Of a stretch of DNA of 64,000 bases, positions 53,432-62,169 are shown in pieces. The DNA comes from Polaribacter reichenbachii (GTDB lineage: Bacteria > Bacteroidota > Bacteroidia > Flavobacteriales > Flavobacteriaceae), in the NCBI RefSeq assembly GCF_001975665.1, contig NZ_CP019419.1, positions 3,207,501 through 3,271,500 of the forward strand. Reading direction: 5' to 3'. The translations under genes and the position numbers were made by a program. The notes under the pieces were generated by a model. It did no database searches. It had not been told where the DNA came from and saw only the letters and a program-made list of their open reading frames with translations. How positions within the stretch are numbered: position 1 is the first letter of the stretch; each line of letters begins with the position of its first letter.

Positions 53432-54649
53432 TTATTTTTTAAAGAATTTTACAATCATTTTATGAAGTACAAGTAACTCTTCTTGAGTACATTCTGACTT
53501 CTTATTTAAAGTGATAATTGTGTTGATTAAATATTTTGTATTTCTAATTTCATTATCTGATTTTGCGGCTAAATCTCTAATAAAATTCTTGTTTAAATTG
53601 GTGGTATTCAGTAAGTATTTGGTTCTTACTTTTTCTAAGAAATAGGCAATCTTTTTATCGACTAAATTCTTATGATTTTGTTCTTTTAAGTATAAACTTG
53701 CAATGGTTTGTGTAAAGGCAACCGTTGTATTTTGCAAAGGATGAATTACTGGAATTGCGCGTTGTTTTCTTCTAAAGTTAAAAAGCATAAATAATATAAC
53801 GCCTGCGAAGGTGATGCATAAAAACCAAGTTAAGGTTTTGTGCTGTAAAAAGAACTTAAATACAGATTCTTGATCATTGTCTCTGTTGTTAACGTATTTG
53901 CTCCATTTTATTTGAGGATCCCAAAAGACGGTATTGGAAGGCAAATAGGAGAGTAGGTGCTCTGCATAGACTTCTTTACCCTTTAATAGGTTGTAATTGG
54001 TAAAGACAATAGGATTGGCGTGAATGTATATAGCGCCTTTACCATGATAGATTTTTAAGAAGTTGGGTACTAATTCTCCGTCTATTTTTGCATTTCCTAA
54101 TACAATGGTTTTGTTTTCGTTGTAGGTTACAAAATAATGTCTTTTTATGTTTCTATCGAAGGTAAAGGTTTGGTCTTTAAAGCTTTCATCAACTAAAGAG
54201 AATTCCCCTTTTAAAGCCTTTAAATCTGCGTTATCGTAAACATTTTTATCTAAATTGTTGGTGGTGATGCCCAATTGTGCCTCTAAATTTTCTGAAAAAT
54301 AGTTTAAGGATAAAAAGGCATTATTACCATCGTGTACAAAAGATAACAAGTCTTTTACACCTTCTTCAGGCAGTTTGTTGGCATTGTTTTTAATACAGAT
54401 ATAGTTGCCAAAATCAGCTTTTGTGGTATCGTAGTTTAAAAATAGGTAATCGTAAAAGTTCTCTTTTAAAAGTACTATTTCTTGATTCGGGAACAGATTT
54501 TTAGCTTCATTATATATAATGTACGTGCCAAAAGGACTTTTTTCCTTTTCTCTGTAATTTTCTATCCAGTTCGTTTTATTACAACTTGTGAATAGTAGTA
54601 AAATAACTATGATACCCAATGGTATTTTTAGAGGAGTTTTTATGAGCAT
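53432..54649 (-). CDS. DUF4350 protein of the MoxR cluster
   Basis: 405 residues. An N-terminal signal with lipobox-like FTSC (Cys near 24), a soluble DUF4350 domain (about 40-255; GTYIIYNEAKNLF) and a membrane helix near 285 (WFLCITFAGVILFMLF) with a cytosolic tail. ATG 54649 overlaps the upstream TGA (TGATG), which suggests coupling. Role in the MoxR complex not known. Confidence 0.8.
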   Translation of the reverse strand: MLIKTPLKIPLGIIVILLLFTSCNKTNWIENYREKEKSPFGTYIIYNEAKNLFPNQEIVLLKENFYDYLFLNYDTTKADFGNYICIKNNANKLPEEGVKDLLSFVHDGNNAFLSLNYFSENLEAQLGITTNNLDKNVYDNADLKALKGEFSLVDESFKDQTFTFDRNIKRHYFVTYNENKTIVLGNAKIDGELVPNFLKIYHGKGAIYIHANPIVFTNYNLLKGKEVYAEHLLSYLPSNTVFWDPQIKWSKYVNNRDNDQESVFKFFLQHKTLTWFLCITFAGVILFMLFNFRRKQRAIPVIHPLQNTTVAFTQTIASLYLKEQNHKNLVDKKIAYFLEKVRTKYLLNTTNLNKNFIRDLAAKSDNEIRNTKYLINTIITLNKKSECTQEELLVLHKMIVKFFKK

Positions 54650-55416
54650 CAAACTATAGAATTTAAAAAAGATTGATACTTGTTTTGGGCTTTTTCGAAG
54701 CTATTTTCATCTACAGGGAATTCGCCATACCACACATAAGCATATACATAAGACAGGTAAGAGAAATCGGTTCTGGTTTGGGTATTTTCTATTTCGAAAA
54801 GGTATTCTGAGTTGGTTTTATCCTTATGGTAATCAATAATTTGCTTGTTAGATAGGCCTTTTAGCGTTGTTAAGTAATAATATCTTATGGCAAGTCTAAA
54901 ATCTTTGTTGGCAATGGCTTGTTGCAATAGAGCTTCTAAATTGAGCTCGTGAATGTCTTCGTCTTCATAAATGAGTTTATCCGAAGAAGTTTTTGCTTTA
55001 TTTGTTGGTTTCCAGAAACGAGCATCGAAACCTAAAACGGACTTTAAAATTACGAATATTACAAATCCGCCTAAAAGAAAAGGGAAAATAGCCGACATGA
55101 AAAAGGAAAAGAACCCTAAAAAGGCACTACTAGAATTACTGTCTGTATCCGTTTCTAGTTCTTTCTTTTTCGTTTTATCTTCTTTATATATAAAATCTTC
55201 GTCGTTATATTTTTCTTTGAGGTTTGTGTTAAAATCCCTTTCTGTACTGATCTTGGTGGTTTTGTTGTATACGATGGTATCTTTCTGAACCGTAAGTGTA
55301 TCTTGTATGATGGCATTGATATCACCATTTACAAGAACAGTATCCGCAGCCGAATTTACTTGCGCTTGTGTAAGAAATGCACACCAAAAAAGGAGGGAAG
55401 CCAGTACTCTTTTCAT
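54649..55416 (-). CDS. DUF4129-like membrane protein of the MoxR cluster
   Basis: 255 residues: signal peptide (LASLLFWCAFLTQAQ), a periplasmic stretch rich in Asp/Lys, a membrane helix (about 105-127) and a C-terminal cytosolic DUF4129-type helical part (LAIRYYYLTTLKGL). Directly adjoins the SpoIIM gene (stop TAA next to ATG). Confidence 0.78.
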   Translation of the reverse strand: MKRVLASLLFWCAFLTQAQVNSAADTVLVNGDINAIIQDTLTVQKDTIVYNKTTKISTERDFNTNLKEKYNDEDFIYKEDKTKKKELETDTDSNSSSAFLGFFSFFMSAIFPFLLGGFVIFVILKSVLGFDARFWKPTNKAKTSSDKLIYEDEDIHELNLEALLQQAIANKDFRLAIRYYYLTTLKGLSNKQIIDYHKDKTNSEYLFEIENTQTRTDFSYLSYVYAYVWYGEFPVDENSFEKAQNKYQSFLNSIV

Positions 55417-56382
55417 TTACCTTAAACTGTGTTTACGTGCCACTTTAAAAGGCAAAATCAAATAATAATAACTGATACTTACCAAGCTGAACCCAATAAT
55501 TAAAAAACAAAATACAGTTGGCATTTTGTTGGAATAACGCGTTACATATCCCTCTAAAAAAGCCGCGATTATGGTAAATGGAATGGTACTAATAAAAATG
55601 TAAAACGCATCTCTAATTCCGTTTTTAAACGACTCAAAACGCTTTAAGGTACCAGGAAATAAGATGCTTGCCCCAATAATATAGCCAGCTGCAGCTTCTA
55701 TAATAATACCGAAGATTTCGTAAGTACCATGAATCCAGATTCCTTTTAAGCTATCGAACAAACTATTGTATTGATAGAAGAACGCCTGAAAAACAGCCAC
55801 CATAATAGCGTTCTTTACCACGTAAAAAGCGGTGCCAATGCCCAAGAAAATTCCGGATAAAAACATATATAAACCCACTCTTTGGTTGTTGTCGTAAATG
55901 CCAATAAAGGTTCCCCAATTGCTGCCCCCTTTGTAAATTGCCATTGCATCGCCACTTTCTATATTTTCTATAGTAATATCTACATAATTATCGCCAAGAA
56001 TTTGTCTTGCAAAAGTTTCATCATTAAAAGTAGAGAGTAAGCCAACAAAAAAGCAGACAAAAAACACGATAAAGGATAAGTAAAAGTATTTTCGGTATTT
56101 GTAGCAGAGTAGTGGTACTTTGTCTAAAAAGAAGTATATAAACGGGTTTTTATCGGTTCTTTTGGCATCGTACACGTGGTTAAAACTCGATTTTGCTAAC
56201 TTATTTAAATATACAGTAACCTTACTTTTAGGGTAATAGGTTTGTGCATATACCAAATCGTTCATGATTTTAATATGCAAGTTGGCAATGTCATCAGGAC
56301 TTTTTTTATCTTTATTTTGAAATCCTTGTTCAAATTCAAGCCATTTTTCTTTATTTTGCTTTATAAAAGCGACCTCTCTCAT
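55417..56382 (-). CDS. Stage II sporulation protein M-like membrane protein
   Basis: 321 residues from ATG 56382 (MREVAFIKQNKEKWLEFE, the usual start in this family); an earlier ATG at 56400 is possible. A cytosolic N-terminal part (1-95), then about five membrane helices of the SpoIIM fold, including GIWIHGTYEIFGIIIEAAAG. The organism does not sporulate; in Bacteroidota this gene belongs to the MoxR/DUF58 cluster. First gene of that operon. Confidence 0.87.
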   Translation of the reverse strand: MREVAFIKQNKEKWLEFEQGFQNKDKKSPDDIANLHIKIMNDLVYAQTYYPKSKVTVYLNKLAKSSFNHVYDAKRTDKNPFIYFFLDKVPLLCYKYRKYFYLSFIVFFVCFFVGLLSTFNDETFARQILGDNYVDITIENIESGDAMAIYKGGSNWGTFIGIYDNNQRVGLYMFLSGIFLGIGTAFYVVKNAIMVAVFQAFFYQYNSLFDSLKGIWIHGTYEIFGIIIEAAAGYIIGASILFPGTLKRFESFKNGIRDAFYIFISTIPFTIIAAFLEGYVTRYSNKMPTVFCFLIIGFSLVSISYYYLILPFKVARKHSLR

Positions 56383-56403
56383 TAGAGCGAATTTAATCAT
56401 TGC

Positions 56404-57216
56404 ATGAAAACACTCCAAATAAAAACCGCACAAAATGTAAATATAAAATTTACGGCAGCTAATGTATTTCAGCGTCTTTTGGCTTTTTCTGTAGACAACG
56501 TTATAAAGTTTGCCTACTTTTATTTTGCGGCTAAATTGTTTGATTTTAACCTTATCGATGATACTTTTAGGGGTGATGGTTGGACGATTAAAGCTATGGA
56601 AGTGCTTTTTTTATTGCCGATAACGTTTTATACCCTGTATTCTGAGATTTTAATGGATGGGCAAACCCTTGGTAAACGTTTGTTAAAGATTAAAGTGATT
56701 AATATTGACGGTTTTAAACCAAGTATTACCGATTACATTATTCGCTGGTTTTTACGTATTGTAGACTTTAATTTGTTTATTTTGTTGTTTATCTATGCAG
56801 CATCTTTGGGTTTAGGAGACCAGGCTGGTTTATTGGTTAGTTTGTTCTTTTTTGGTAAACTCGTTGGTTTTCTTTTGATTTTATTTACCAAAAACAGTCA
56901 GCGGTTTGGAGATATTATTGCCAATACGATTGTTATTTATTTGAAAGATGATGTGGCATTTTCTGAAACCATTTTAGAGAATATTAAAGCCAATTATGTA
57001 CCTACATATGCGAATGTTATTAAACTTTCTGATAATGATGCACGTATTATTAAAGAGACTTACAAAACGGCGATTAAAACGAACGATTTTAAAACCTTAA
57101 TAAAATTGCGTTCTAAAATCTTAGAGGTTACTGATATTAAATCTGTACATAAAAGTGATAGCGAATTTATTGATACGATTTTAAAGGATTACAATTACTA
57201 TACACAAAATATGTAA
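56404..57216 (+). CDS. RDD family membrane protein
   Basis: 270 residues with an RDD domain (LLAFSVDNVIKFAYFYF with the Asp; QTLGKRLLKIKVIN; RFGDIIANTIVIYL) spanning about 1-180 and a cytosolic tail. RDD proteins sit beside SpoIIM and MoxR genes in many Bacteroidota. Its ATG is 22 bp from the SpoIIM ATG on the other strand, so each promoter must lie near or inside the other gene. Confidence 0.87.
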   Translation: MKTLQIKTAQNVNIKFTAANVFQRLLAFSVDNVIKFAYFYFAAKLFDFNLIDDTFRGDGWTIKAMEVLFLLPITFYTLYSEILMDGQTLGKRLLKIKVINIDGFKPSITDYIIRWFLRIVDFNLFILLFIYAASLGLGDQAGLLVSLFFFGKLVGFLLILFTKNSQRFGDIIANTIVIYLKDDVAFSETILENIKANYVPTYANVIKLSDNDARIIKETYKTAIKTNDFKTLIKLRSKILEVTDIKSVHKSDSEFIDTILKDYNYYTQNM

Positions 57217-57258
57217 ATCATTTTATAGTTGATGATTGCACAGTAGGTGTTGGTACAG

Positions 57259-57289
<31 letters not shown>

Positions 57290-57580
57290 AGACATATTGT
57301 ATTTGTTTTAAGTAGTGGTTTATTTAACTTTATTTGGGTTTATTATATGGTATATTGTTTTTAGTTTGATTCTACCCATTATTACCCTAAAAATTGGTGT
57401 GAATTCTATGCTATAATTTGTATAAATCTGTTTTTGAAATTATCTATAAATATCCTCCGATTTATTGGCTTAAATTCTGAACTAAAAAATGGCTGAAAAT
57501 TGGGTCAATTTTGGGTTAAATTAGAGCTATTTTTTTGTGTTTTTTTACTCTTTTTTGGGTGTTTTTTTGAGGTGGCTTAC

Positions 57581-57645
57581 TATGGCTTTGATATGACGTT
57601 CCTATGACGTTGCTATGACGTTGCTATGGAGTAACTATGGGGAAC
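57581..57645. repeat. 11-bp tandem repeat (TATGACGTTGC type)
   Basis: Six units in a row of about 11 bp: TATGGCTTTGA, TATGACGTTCC, two TATGACGTTGC, TATGGAGTAAC, TATGGGGAAC. Confidence 0.75.
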
Positions 57646-57822
57646 TTTTTTGGATGTTTAAGAATTATGCGAAATTTTATGGTTTTTGGGGTATAAAATT
57701 GCAGATTTTGGGTTTGTTTTTTGGGGGTTAATTTTGGTGTTTTTGAGGCTCTTTTTTGCCTTTTTTTTTTTTTTTCTGTGGGTTTTGTTTGGGGTGTTTG
57801 GTGTTCTGAGTCCTGAGTTTCT

Positions 57823-57888
57823 GAGTTACAAAGTTGCAGAGTTTCAAAGCTGCAGAGTTACAAAGTTTCTGAGTTAAAAAGTTTTGAG
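57823..57888. repeat. 16-bp tandem repeat (GAGTTACAAAGTTGCA type)
   Basis: Four degenerate units starting at 57823, 57839, 57855 and 57871 (GAGTTACAAAGTTGCA, GAGTTTCAAAGCTGCA, GAGTTACAAAGTTTCT, GAGTTAAAAAGTTTT). A simple repeat of a kind seen in many flavobacterial intergenic regions. Confidence 0.7.
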
Positions 57889-57906
57889 TTTAAAATTTTA
57901 AGTTTT

Positions 57907-57998
57907 GGGTTCAAAGTTTAACTCTTTTCTTTTTTCGATTGATAACCCTTCGACTGGGCTCAGGATTAAGAAATACTGAAATGAGTTGAGCATAGGAT
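57907..57998. repeat. Dispersed repeat X, left copy
   Basis: GGTTCAAAGTTTAACTCTTT...CCCTTCGACTGGGCTCAGGA...TGAGTTGAGCATAGG matches copies at 62083-62127, 63256-63350, 63538-63652, 63653-63740 and 63913-64000. Copies flank the cassette-like array on both sides. Confidence 0.75.
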
Positions 57999-58078
57999 TT
58001 ATCTGATCTAGATTTAGCACTTCCCTACCCAAATTACTTAGAAATAAAGTATATTTTGGTGATTATTTAGGGTTTTTG

Positions 58079-58209
58079 GAACGGTTTTGTGTATGATTAG
58101 TGGCGTGTTTCAAGCAACTAATTTAGTAAATAATTACCGACCAAGAAAGTCCGCGAGGACTTTCGCAAGCAGGCAAGAAGCCAGCAATAAATTATATAAG
58201 GTGTTAGGC
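58079..58209 (-). repeat. attC-like repeat E1
   Basis: 131 bp, AACGGTT...GGTGTTAGGC on the plus strand. It shares with E2 the TATGATTAGT-like left arm, CCGCGAGGACTTTCG in the centre and GCAAT...TATA-GGTGTTAG at the right. Its right end GTTAGGC fits GTTRRRY. It lies just after the stop codon of the KAP-like gene. Confidence 0.65.
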
Positions 58210-58213
58210 ATAG

Positions 58214-60052
58214 TTATTTTTTCGTTTTCTCTAAATGTTCACAAATTTCCTCTAATGTTCTTAATAATTCCTCTATTAAAAATTTTTGAGGTTGTATTTT
58301 TAAACTTTTTGATTTTTCTGTCAGTCTATTTTTTAAATCATCTAAAATTTCAAAATCGTCAAAAAGAAACTCCCCAATATTAACAGATTTATATCTATCT
58401 TTAAGAACTTCATTTAAATTAAATAATTGCTTATTAGTTGTTTCTGTTATTGCTGAACAAAGCTCAATCTTATCTATGTTGTTGAAAATTTTATCAGATA
58501 GATTATACTTGGCAAAAAAATCGGTTAAAGCAGTTTCGTCTTTTTCCTTTAGAATTATAATTAATTTGTTTGCCTCTTTAATGTCAAATTCCTTCTTAAT
58601 TTCGTTATGAATGTTTTTTACCTTTTCTTTTAATTTTGTAATTCTCGCGTCTGCGTCTCCAAAATGCATTAAATTACTAATTCGTGTTTCGTTAATTTCT
58701 TTTCTTAATTTTGCTTTGTTAAGACCTTCCTCAATATTCGCATCAATTTCTTTAATGGAAATATCAAATAGATTATTTTCAGAGAAAAAATAAAAGAAAT
58801 TCCCGATTTGAATGTAATCGTAAATTGAATACTTTCCTTCTTTAGAATACTTTAATACTTTGTTAGGTAATTTATCAAAATCTTCATTTGATAATTCACG
58901 AAAATGGTAACTTAATAGTTCTCTAAAACTTTTTATTTCATCACTAATAATTTCTGGCGAACGCTTTTCTATTTCTTCTTTTAGCTTATTTTCGTCTAAA
59001 TATCCCGTAAGTATAAATGTGAAAATCGAAGAATAAAAGAAGTATTCATTAATTCGTTCAGTCAGATAAGTATCGTAAAATATTCTTGCAAACGATTTTT
59101 CAGGTTCTTCTTTTTTATCTTGGATTAAAGGTTTACCAACATTACTGTTCAGATTAAACAAATGAGGAAAATGCTTATCAATATGATTTATTCCTTTAGC
59201 ATCATTGTACTCATTTGATTTTAATTTACCTAACTTAAATTCAATGGCAACCAATGCAGAAAATAATATGATTTCACGACTAAATTGTACGTTAATATCT
59301 TTAATAATCGGATGAAGTGTTTCTAATATTCTAAAATAAAAAGAAGTAATTCTTAAATTATTTTGATTAGAATCAATAAATATATTAGAAATTAATTCTT
59401 TATTTTGGTTTAGGAAATTGTAAAACACAATCTTTTCTTCTTTGTAATTATCGATTAACAAAGAAATAGATTCCTTTATGTCTAATTCAAAATTAAGTAT
59501 TCTTCCAATTACTTTTTCCTTTATATTATCATAACCTTCTTGTGAGTTATCAATATTACCTTCATCTGCAAAAATTATTGTTTTAAGAAATTTATGTTCC
59601 GTGTAATTATTTATAAAACCTAATGTTTCTTTTATAGGTATTTGACATCTTTCTAAATCATCAAAACATATAACGTATTTATCAAAATCGAATGAATCTA
59701 AACCTACACCTTTGAATAAATCATTAAAATCTGATTTTGTAAAAAATTTGCTAATCGCATTTGCTGAATTACCTATAAGTTTTGTTAAGTTCTTTATGTA
59801 TTTGTTTTTAGAATCTCCAATGAAAGGAATTAGTTTATAAAAAAGAGTTCGTTCCAATACTTCAGTACTACTAATTCCATTTAATGTTATATAAATCGCT
59901 TTATATCCATTATCTTTAGCAGTTTCTGTTAATTCATTTTTCCAATAATATGTTTTTCCACTTCCCCAAGTTCCATTTATTAAAATCGCATATTGTGTTT
60001 TAGGTTCGATAAGATAATTAATAAAAATAGTTTTGAGATGTTCAGTCTTCAT
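58214..60052 (-). CDS. KAP-like P-loop NTPase
   Basis: 612 residues. Walker A INGTWGSGKTYYW (about 26-37) and Walker B YVICFDDLERC (about 136-146) with a following sensor-like NNYTEHKFLKTIIFADE are those of the KAP/STAND-like P-loop NTPases. No membrane helices are evident, unlike classic KAP proteins. The C-terminal 350 residues are helical and charged (coiled-coil at about 460-520) and could be a sensor or effector. Such proteins recur in anti-phage systems (AVAST-like, KAP-containing), but no named system is matched. It occupies its own unit between E1 and E2; RBS-like AAAAGGA lies upstream of the ATG. Confidence 0.82.
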   Translation of the reverse strand: MKTEHLKTIFINYLIEPKTQYAILINGTWGSGKTYYWKNELTETAKDNGYKAIYITLNGISSTEVLERTLFYKLIPFIGDSKNKYIKNLTKLIGNSANAISKFFTKSDFNDLFKGVGLDSFDFDKYVICFDDLERCQIPIKETLGFINNYTEHKFLKTIIFADEGNIDNSQEGYDNIKEKVIGRILNFELDIKESISLLIDNYKEEKIVFYNFLNQNKELISNIFIDSNQNNLRITSFYFRILETLHPIIKDINVQFSREIILFSALVAIEFKLGKLKSNEYNDAKGINHIDKHFPHLFNLNSNVGKPLIQDKKEEPEKSFARIFYDTYLTERINEYFFYSSIFTFILTGYLDENKLKEEIEKRSPEIISDEIKSFRELLSYHFRELSNEDFDKLPNKVLKYSKEGKYSIYDYIQIGNFFYFFSENNLFDISIKEIDANIEEGLNKAKLRKEINETRISNLMHFGDADARITKLKEKVKNIHNEIKKEFDIKEANKLIIILKEKDETALTDFFAKYNLSDKIFNNIDKIELCSAITETTNKQLFNLNEVLKDRYKSVNIGEFLFDDFEILDDLKNRLTEKSKSLKIQPQKFLIEELLRTLEEICEHLEKTKK

Positions 60053-60080
60053 AGTTGGTTTTGGGTGTCCTTTTAATTAT

Positions 60081-60214
60081 GCCTAACGGTTATGTATAAG
60101 ATTAGTTGCATGGTTTAAGCACTAAAGCTAGCAAATATATTACAGATAGAAAAACCGCGAGGACTTTCGTAAATAAGCTTTTACTAGCAATTAATTTTAT
60201 ACGGTGTTAGTTGC
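60081..60214 (-). repeat. attC-like repeat E2
   Basis: 134 bp beginning GCCTAAC (RYYYAAC) and ending GTTAGTTGC on the plus strand. Its arms GTATAAGATTAGTTGC and GCAATTAATTTTATAC are imperfect inverted copies. The stop codon of the OLD-like gene (60207-60209) lies inside its right end. Confidence 0.65.
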
Positions 60215-61895
60215 TTTTATTTTTAAACAACTCATTAATCAATATATTGATTTCCGTAATTTTAACCTTGTTGATAGTTTCTAGAAGTAAATAATCGGAA
60301 AGGTTCAACTTAAACTTTTTCCTATAATAATCTCTTACTTTGCCTAATGCATTTTTACCAGCTATAACTTTATATCGTTCATTTTTATCAAGCCAAATTT
60401 TATCAAATACAGGTATAACTTCTTTAAAAATGGTTTTTGCATCAATTTTTCCAGGATAAAAATCTGTATGAAGCTTAACTAGACTACCTTGAGAATCTGT
60501 TTTTTCTTCTTCTGAATAGATTGTTTCTTCATAACTTTTGAATTCTGAATCGTCTTTGAATAGCTCTTTTAAAACTTTAGGATGTAAAAACATATTTTCA
60601 ATTTCTTTCCCAAGAGTAAAGAATAGGTCAATGTTTTTCTTTTTAAGATCTACCTTAAGTTTAGTTAAATATTTTTCTGGATAATAATCTCTATCTAGAA
60701 GCATTGTACACTCAACATCTTGACCAATAAGTAATTCATATGCTTCTTTATAATAAATTGCTTTATTATATTCACTGAATCCATGAAGCGGTATATTAAA
60801 AGTTTTCTTCTTAATGTTTTTGGCAATGCCTGTAATGTATTTGTAATCATCCACATTTTCAGTAAAAACAATTAAATCAACTTCTTCAAATTGAGATGAG
60901 ATGAAATTAAAATTACTGCCAATATGTGATCTAATTTGTTCAAGATTTTTTTTGTCATTGGTCAGTTTTATTTTGGGATTCCTTTGAGTTTTTCTAACAT
61001 GTATTATATGGCTAATATTTACGTTATTCATTAGTTCAACTGAATGAGTAGCTATAATTATACTACCTGCAAAATATTGCCTAATAATTCTTATTAAATC
61101 ATTTTGTTTTTCAGGATGTAAGTTAATCTCAGGTTCATCAAGAATCAAAATTGACCTTGATTTTAATCTCACTAAATGTGCTATTATTTGGAACCAAACT
61201 TGCAAACCTTGACCTGCCCAACTGATTTCTCTTTCAAATCCTTTTTCTTTGAAAAAACAACTAATTCTACTTTCATTAAAATAATCAATTTTATAATCAA
61301 TTAATTGTATTCCTTTCCAAGAATTTTTAACGATTTGTTTAATTAATTCGAAATCGCCATCAGATAAATTTTGAACTAAGTGATTTCTAAAATGCCTAGC
61401 AGCTAAAGATGTATTTAAGTTTGCTCTTAAGTATGAGATGTTTTTGATTAAATTTTCCTTTTCGGCAATTGGACCTAATGGTGGGATAAATCCAAATATT
61501 GACTCAAAACCTTTTTCAATTCTTCCATCATATTCACAATATATTTTGTCAATAATAGGATCTATATAAATAGTCAAATTGAATTTTTTTTCGAAATCAG
61601 CTTTTATTACAGCGATGTTGTCACTATAATTATATACCATTCTTTGTATTAAATAATCTTCTGTATCCTGTTTCAGGAATTCATAATACAATGTTGAATT
61701 AACTTTAATTTCATTCCTTTTTTTATTTATAACTCTGAAAGCTGCATCAATAAGCTTTAAAGCTAATATTATGTTTGATTTTCCTTCATTATTTTTCCCT
61801 GTGATTAAAAGGCAAACTTCATCGTTAGTCGCGAGATTAAGAGTATAGTTGTAGAAAGGTCCAAACTTATTGAGTTTTATTTGTTTAATCTTCAT
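60207..61895 (-). CDS. OLD-family-type AAA ATPase with TOPRIM-like C terminus
   Basis: 562 residues. ABC-type ATPase head: Walker A TGKNNEGKSN (about 32-41), signature-like SWAGQGLQVWFQ (about 222) and Walker B ILILDEPEINLHPEKQ (about 247-262), H-loop ATHSVEL (about 280). The C-terminal half has TOPRIM-like acidic motifs: VFTENVDDYKYI (Glu, about 350) and LLDRDYYPE (DxD, about 398), then GKEIENMF as in OLD nucleases. OLD proteins act in phage exclusion and in Gabija (GajA), where the partner is a UvrD-like helicase; no such helicase is adjacent here. Standing alone as one unit of the cassette-like array. Confidence 0.85.
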   Translation of the reverse strand: MKIKQIKLNKFGPFYNYTLNLATNDEVCLLITGKNNEGKSNIILALKLIDAAFRVINKKRNEIKVNSTLYYEFLKQDTEDYLIQRMVYNYSDNIAVIKADFEKKFNLTIYIDPIIDKIYCEYDGRIEKGFESIFGFIPPLGPIAEKENLIKNISYLRANLNTSLAARHFRNHLVQNLSDGDFELIKQIVKNSWKGIQLIDYKIDYFNESRISCFFKEKGFEREISWAGQGLQVWFQIIAHLVRLKSRSILILDEPEINLHPEKQNDLIRIIRQYFAGSIIIATHSVELMNNVNISHIIHVRKTQRNPKIKLTNDKKNLEQIRSHIGSNFNFISSQFEEVDLIVFTENVDDYKYITGIAKNIKKKTFNIPLHGFSEYNKAIYYKEAYELLIGQDVECTMLLDRDYYPEKYLTKLKVDLKKKNIDLFFTLGKEIENMFLHPKVLKELFKDDSEFKSYEETIYSEEEKTDSQGSLVKLHTDFYPGKIDAKTIFKEVIPVFDKIWLDKNERYKVIAGKNALGKVRDYYRKKFKLNLSDYLLLETINKVKITEINILINELFKNKSN

Positions 61896-61922
61896 TCAGA
61901 TAATTTGATTGTTAACCTAATT

Positions 61923-62169
61923 GCAACTAACTATAGTATATGCATCACTTTTATCAGTTTATAAATACAAACTACAAGGGTAATGCTTCGTTTTAGTAAG
62001 TTTTATGCTTTGTATTTTTTTGTTAAATATATTAATATACAAAGGAATAACCAACTTATTTTTTTGGTTGTTGATTTTTTCTAATATTCTTTTCCATTGA
62101 CCCATCGACTGCGCTTAGGATTGAGAGTTTGCACAAAACCCACATGAAGTTTAGCCGGTGTAGTACTAC
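61923..62169 (-). repeat. attC-like repeat E3
   Basis: About 247 bp: left GCAACTAAC then GTATATGCATCACTTTTATC, right GCCGGTGTAGTACTAC. The first 130 bp are nearly the same as E4. It includes a partial copy of repeat X (62083-62127). The stop of the following minus-strand gene is at its right end (62166-62168). Confidence 0.6.

Noticed and set aside
57686..57877. 63-codon frame rich in Phe and Leu
   Set aside because: Product of the T-rich biased tract and the 16-bp repeat; no start context or family.
58087..58383. 98-codon plus-strand frame
   Set aside because: Runs through repeat E1 and then antisense into the KAP-like gene.
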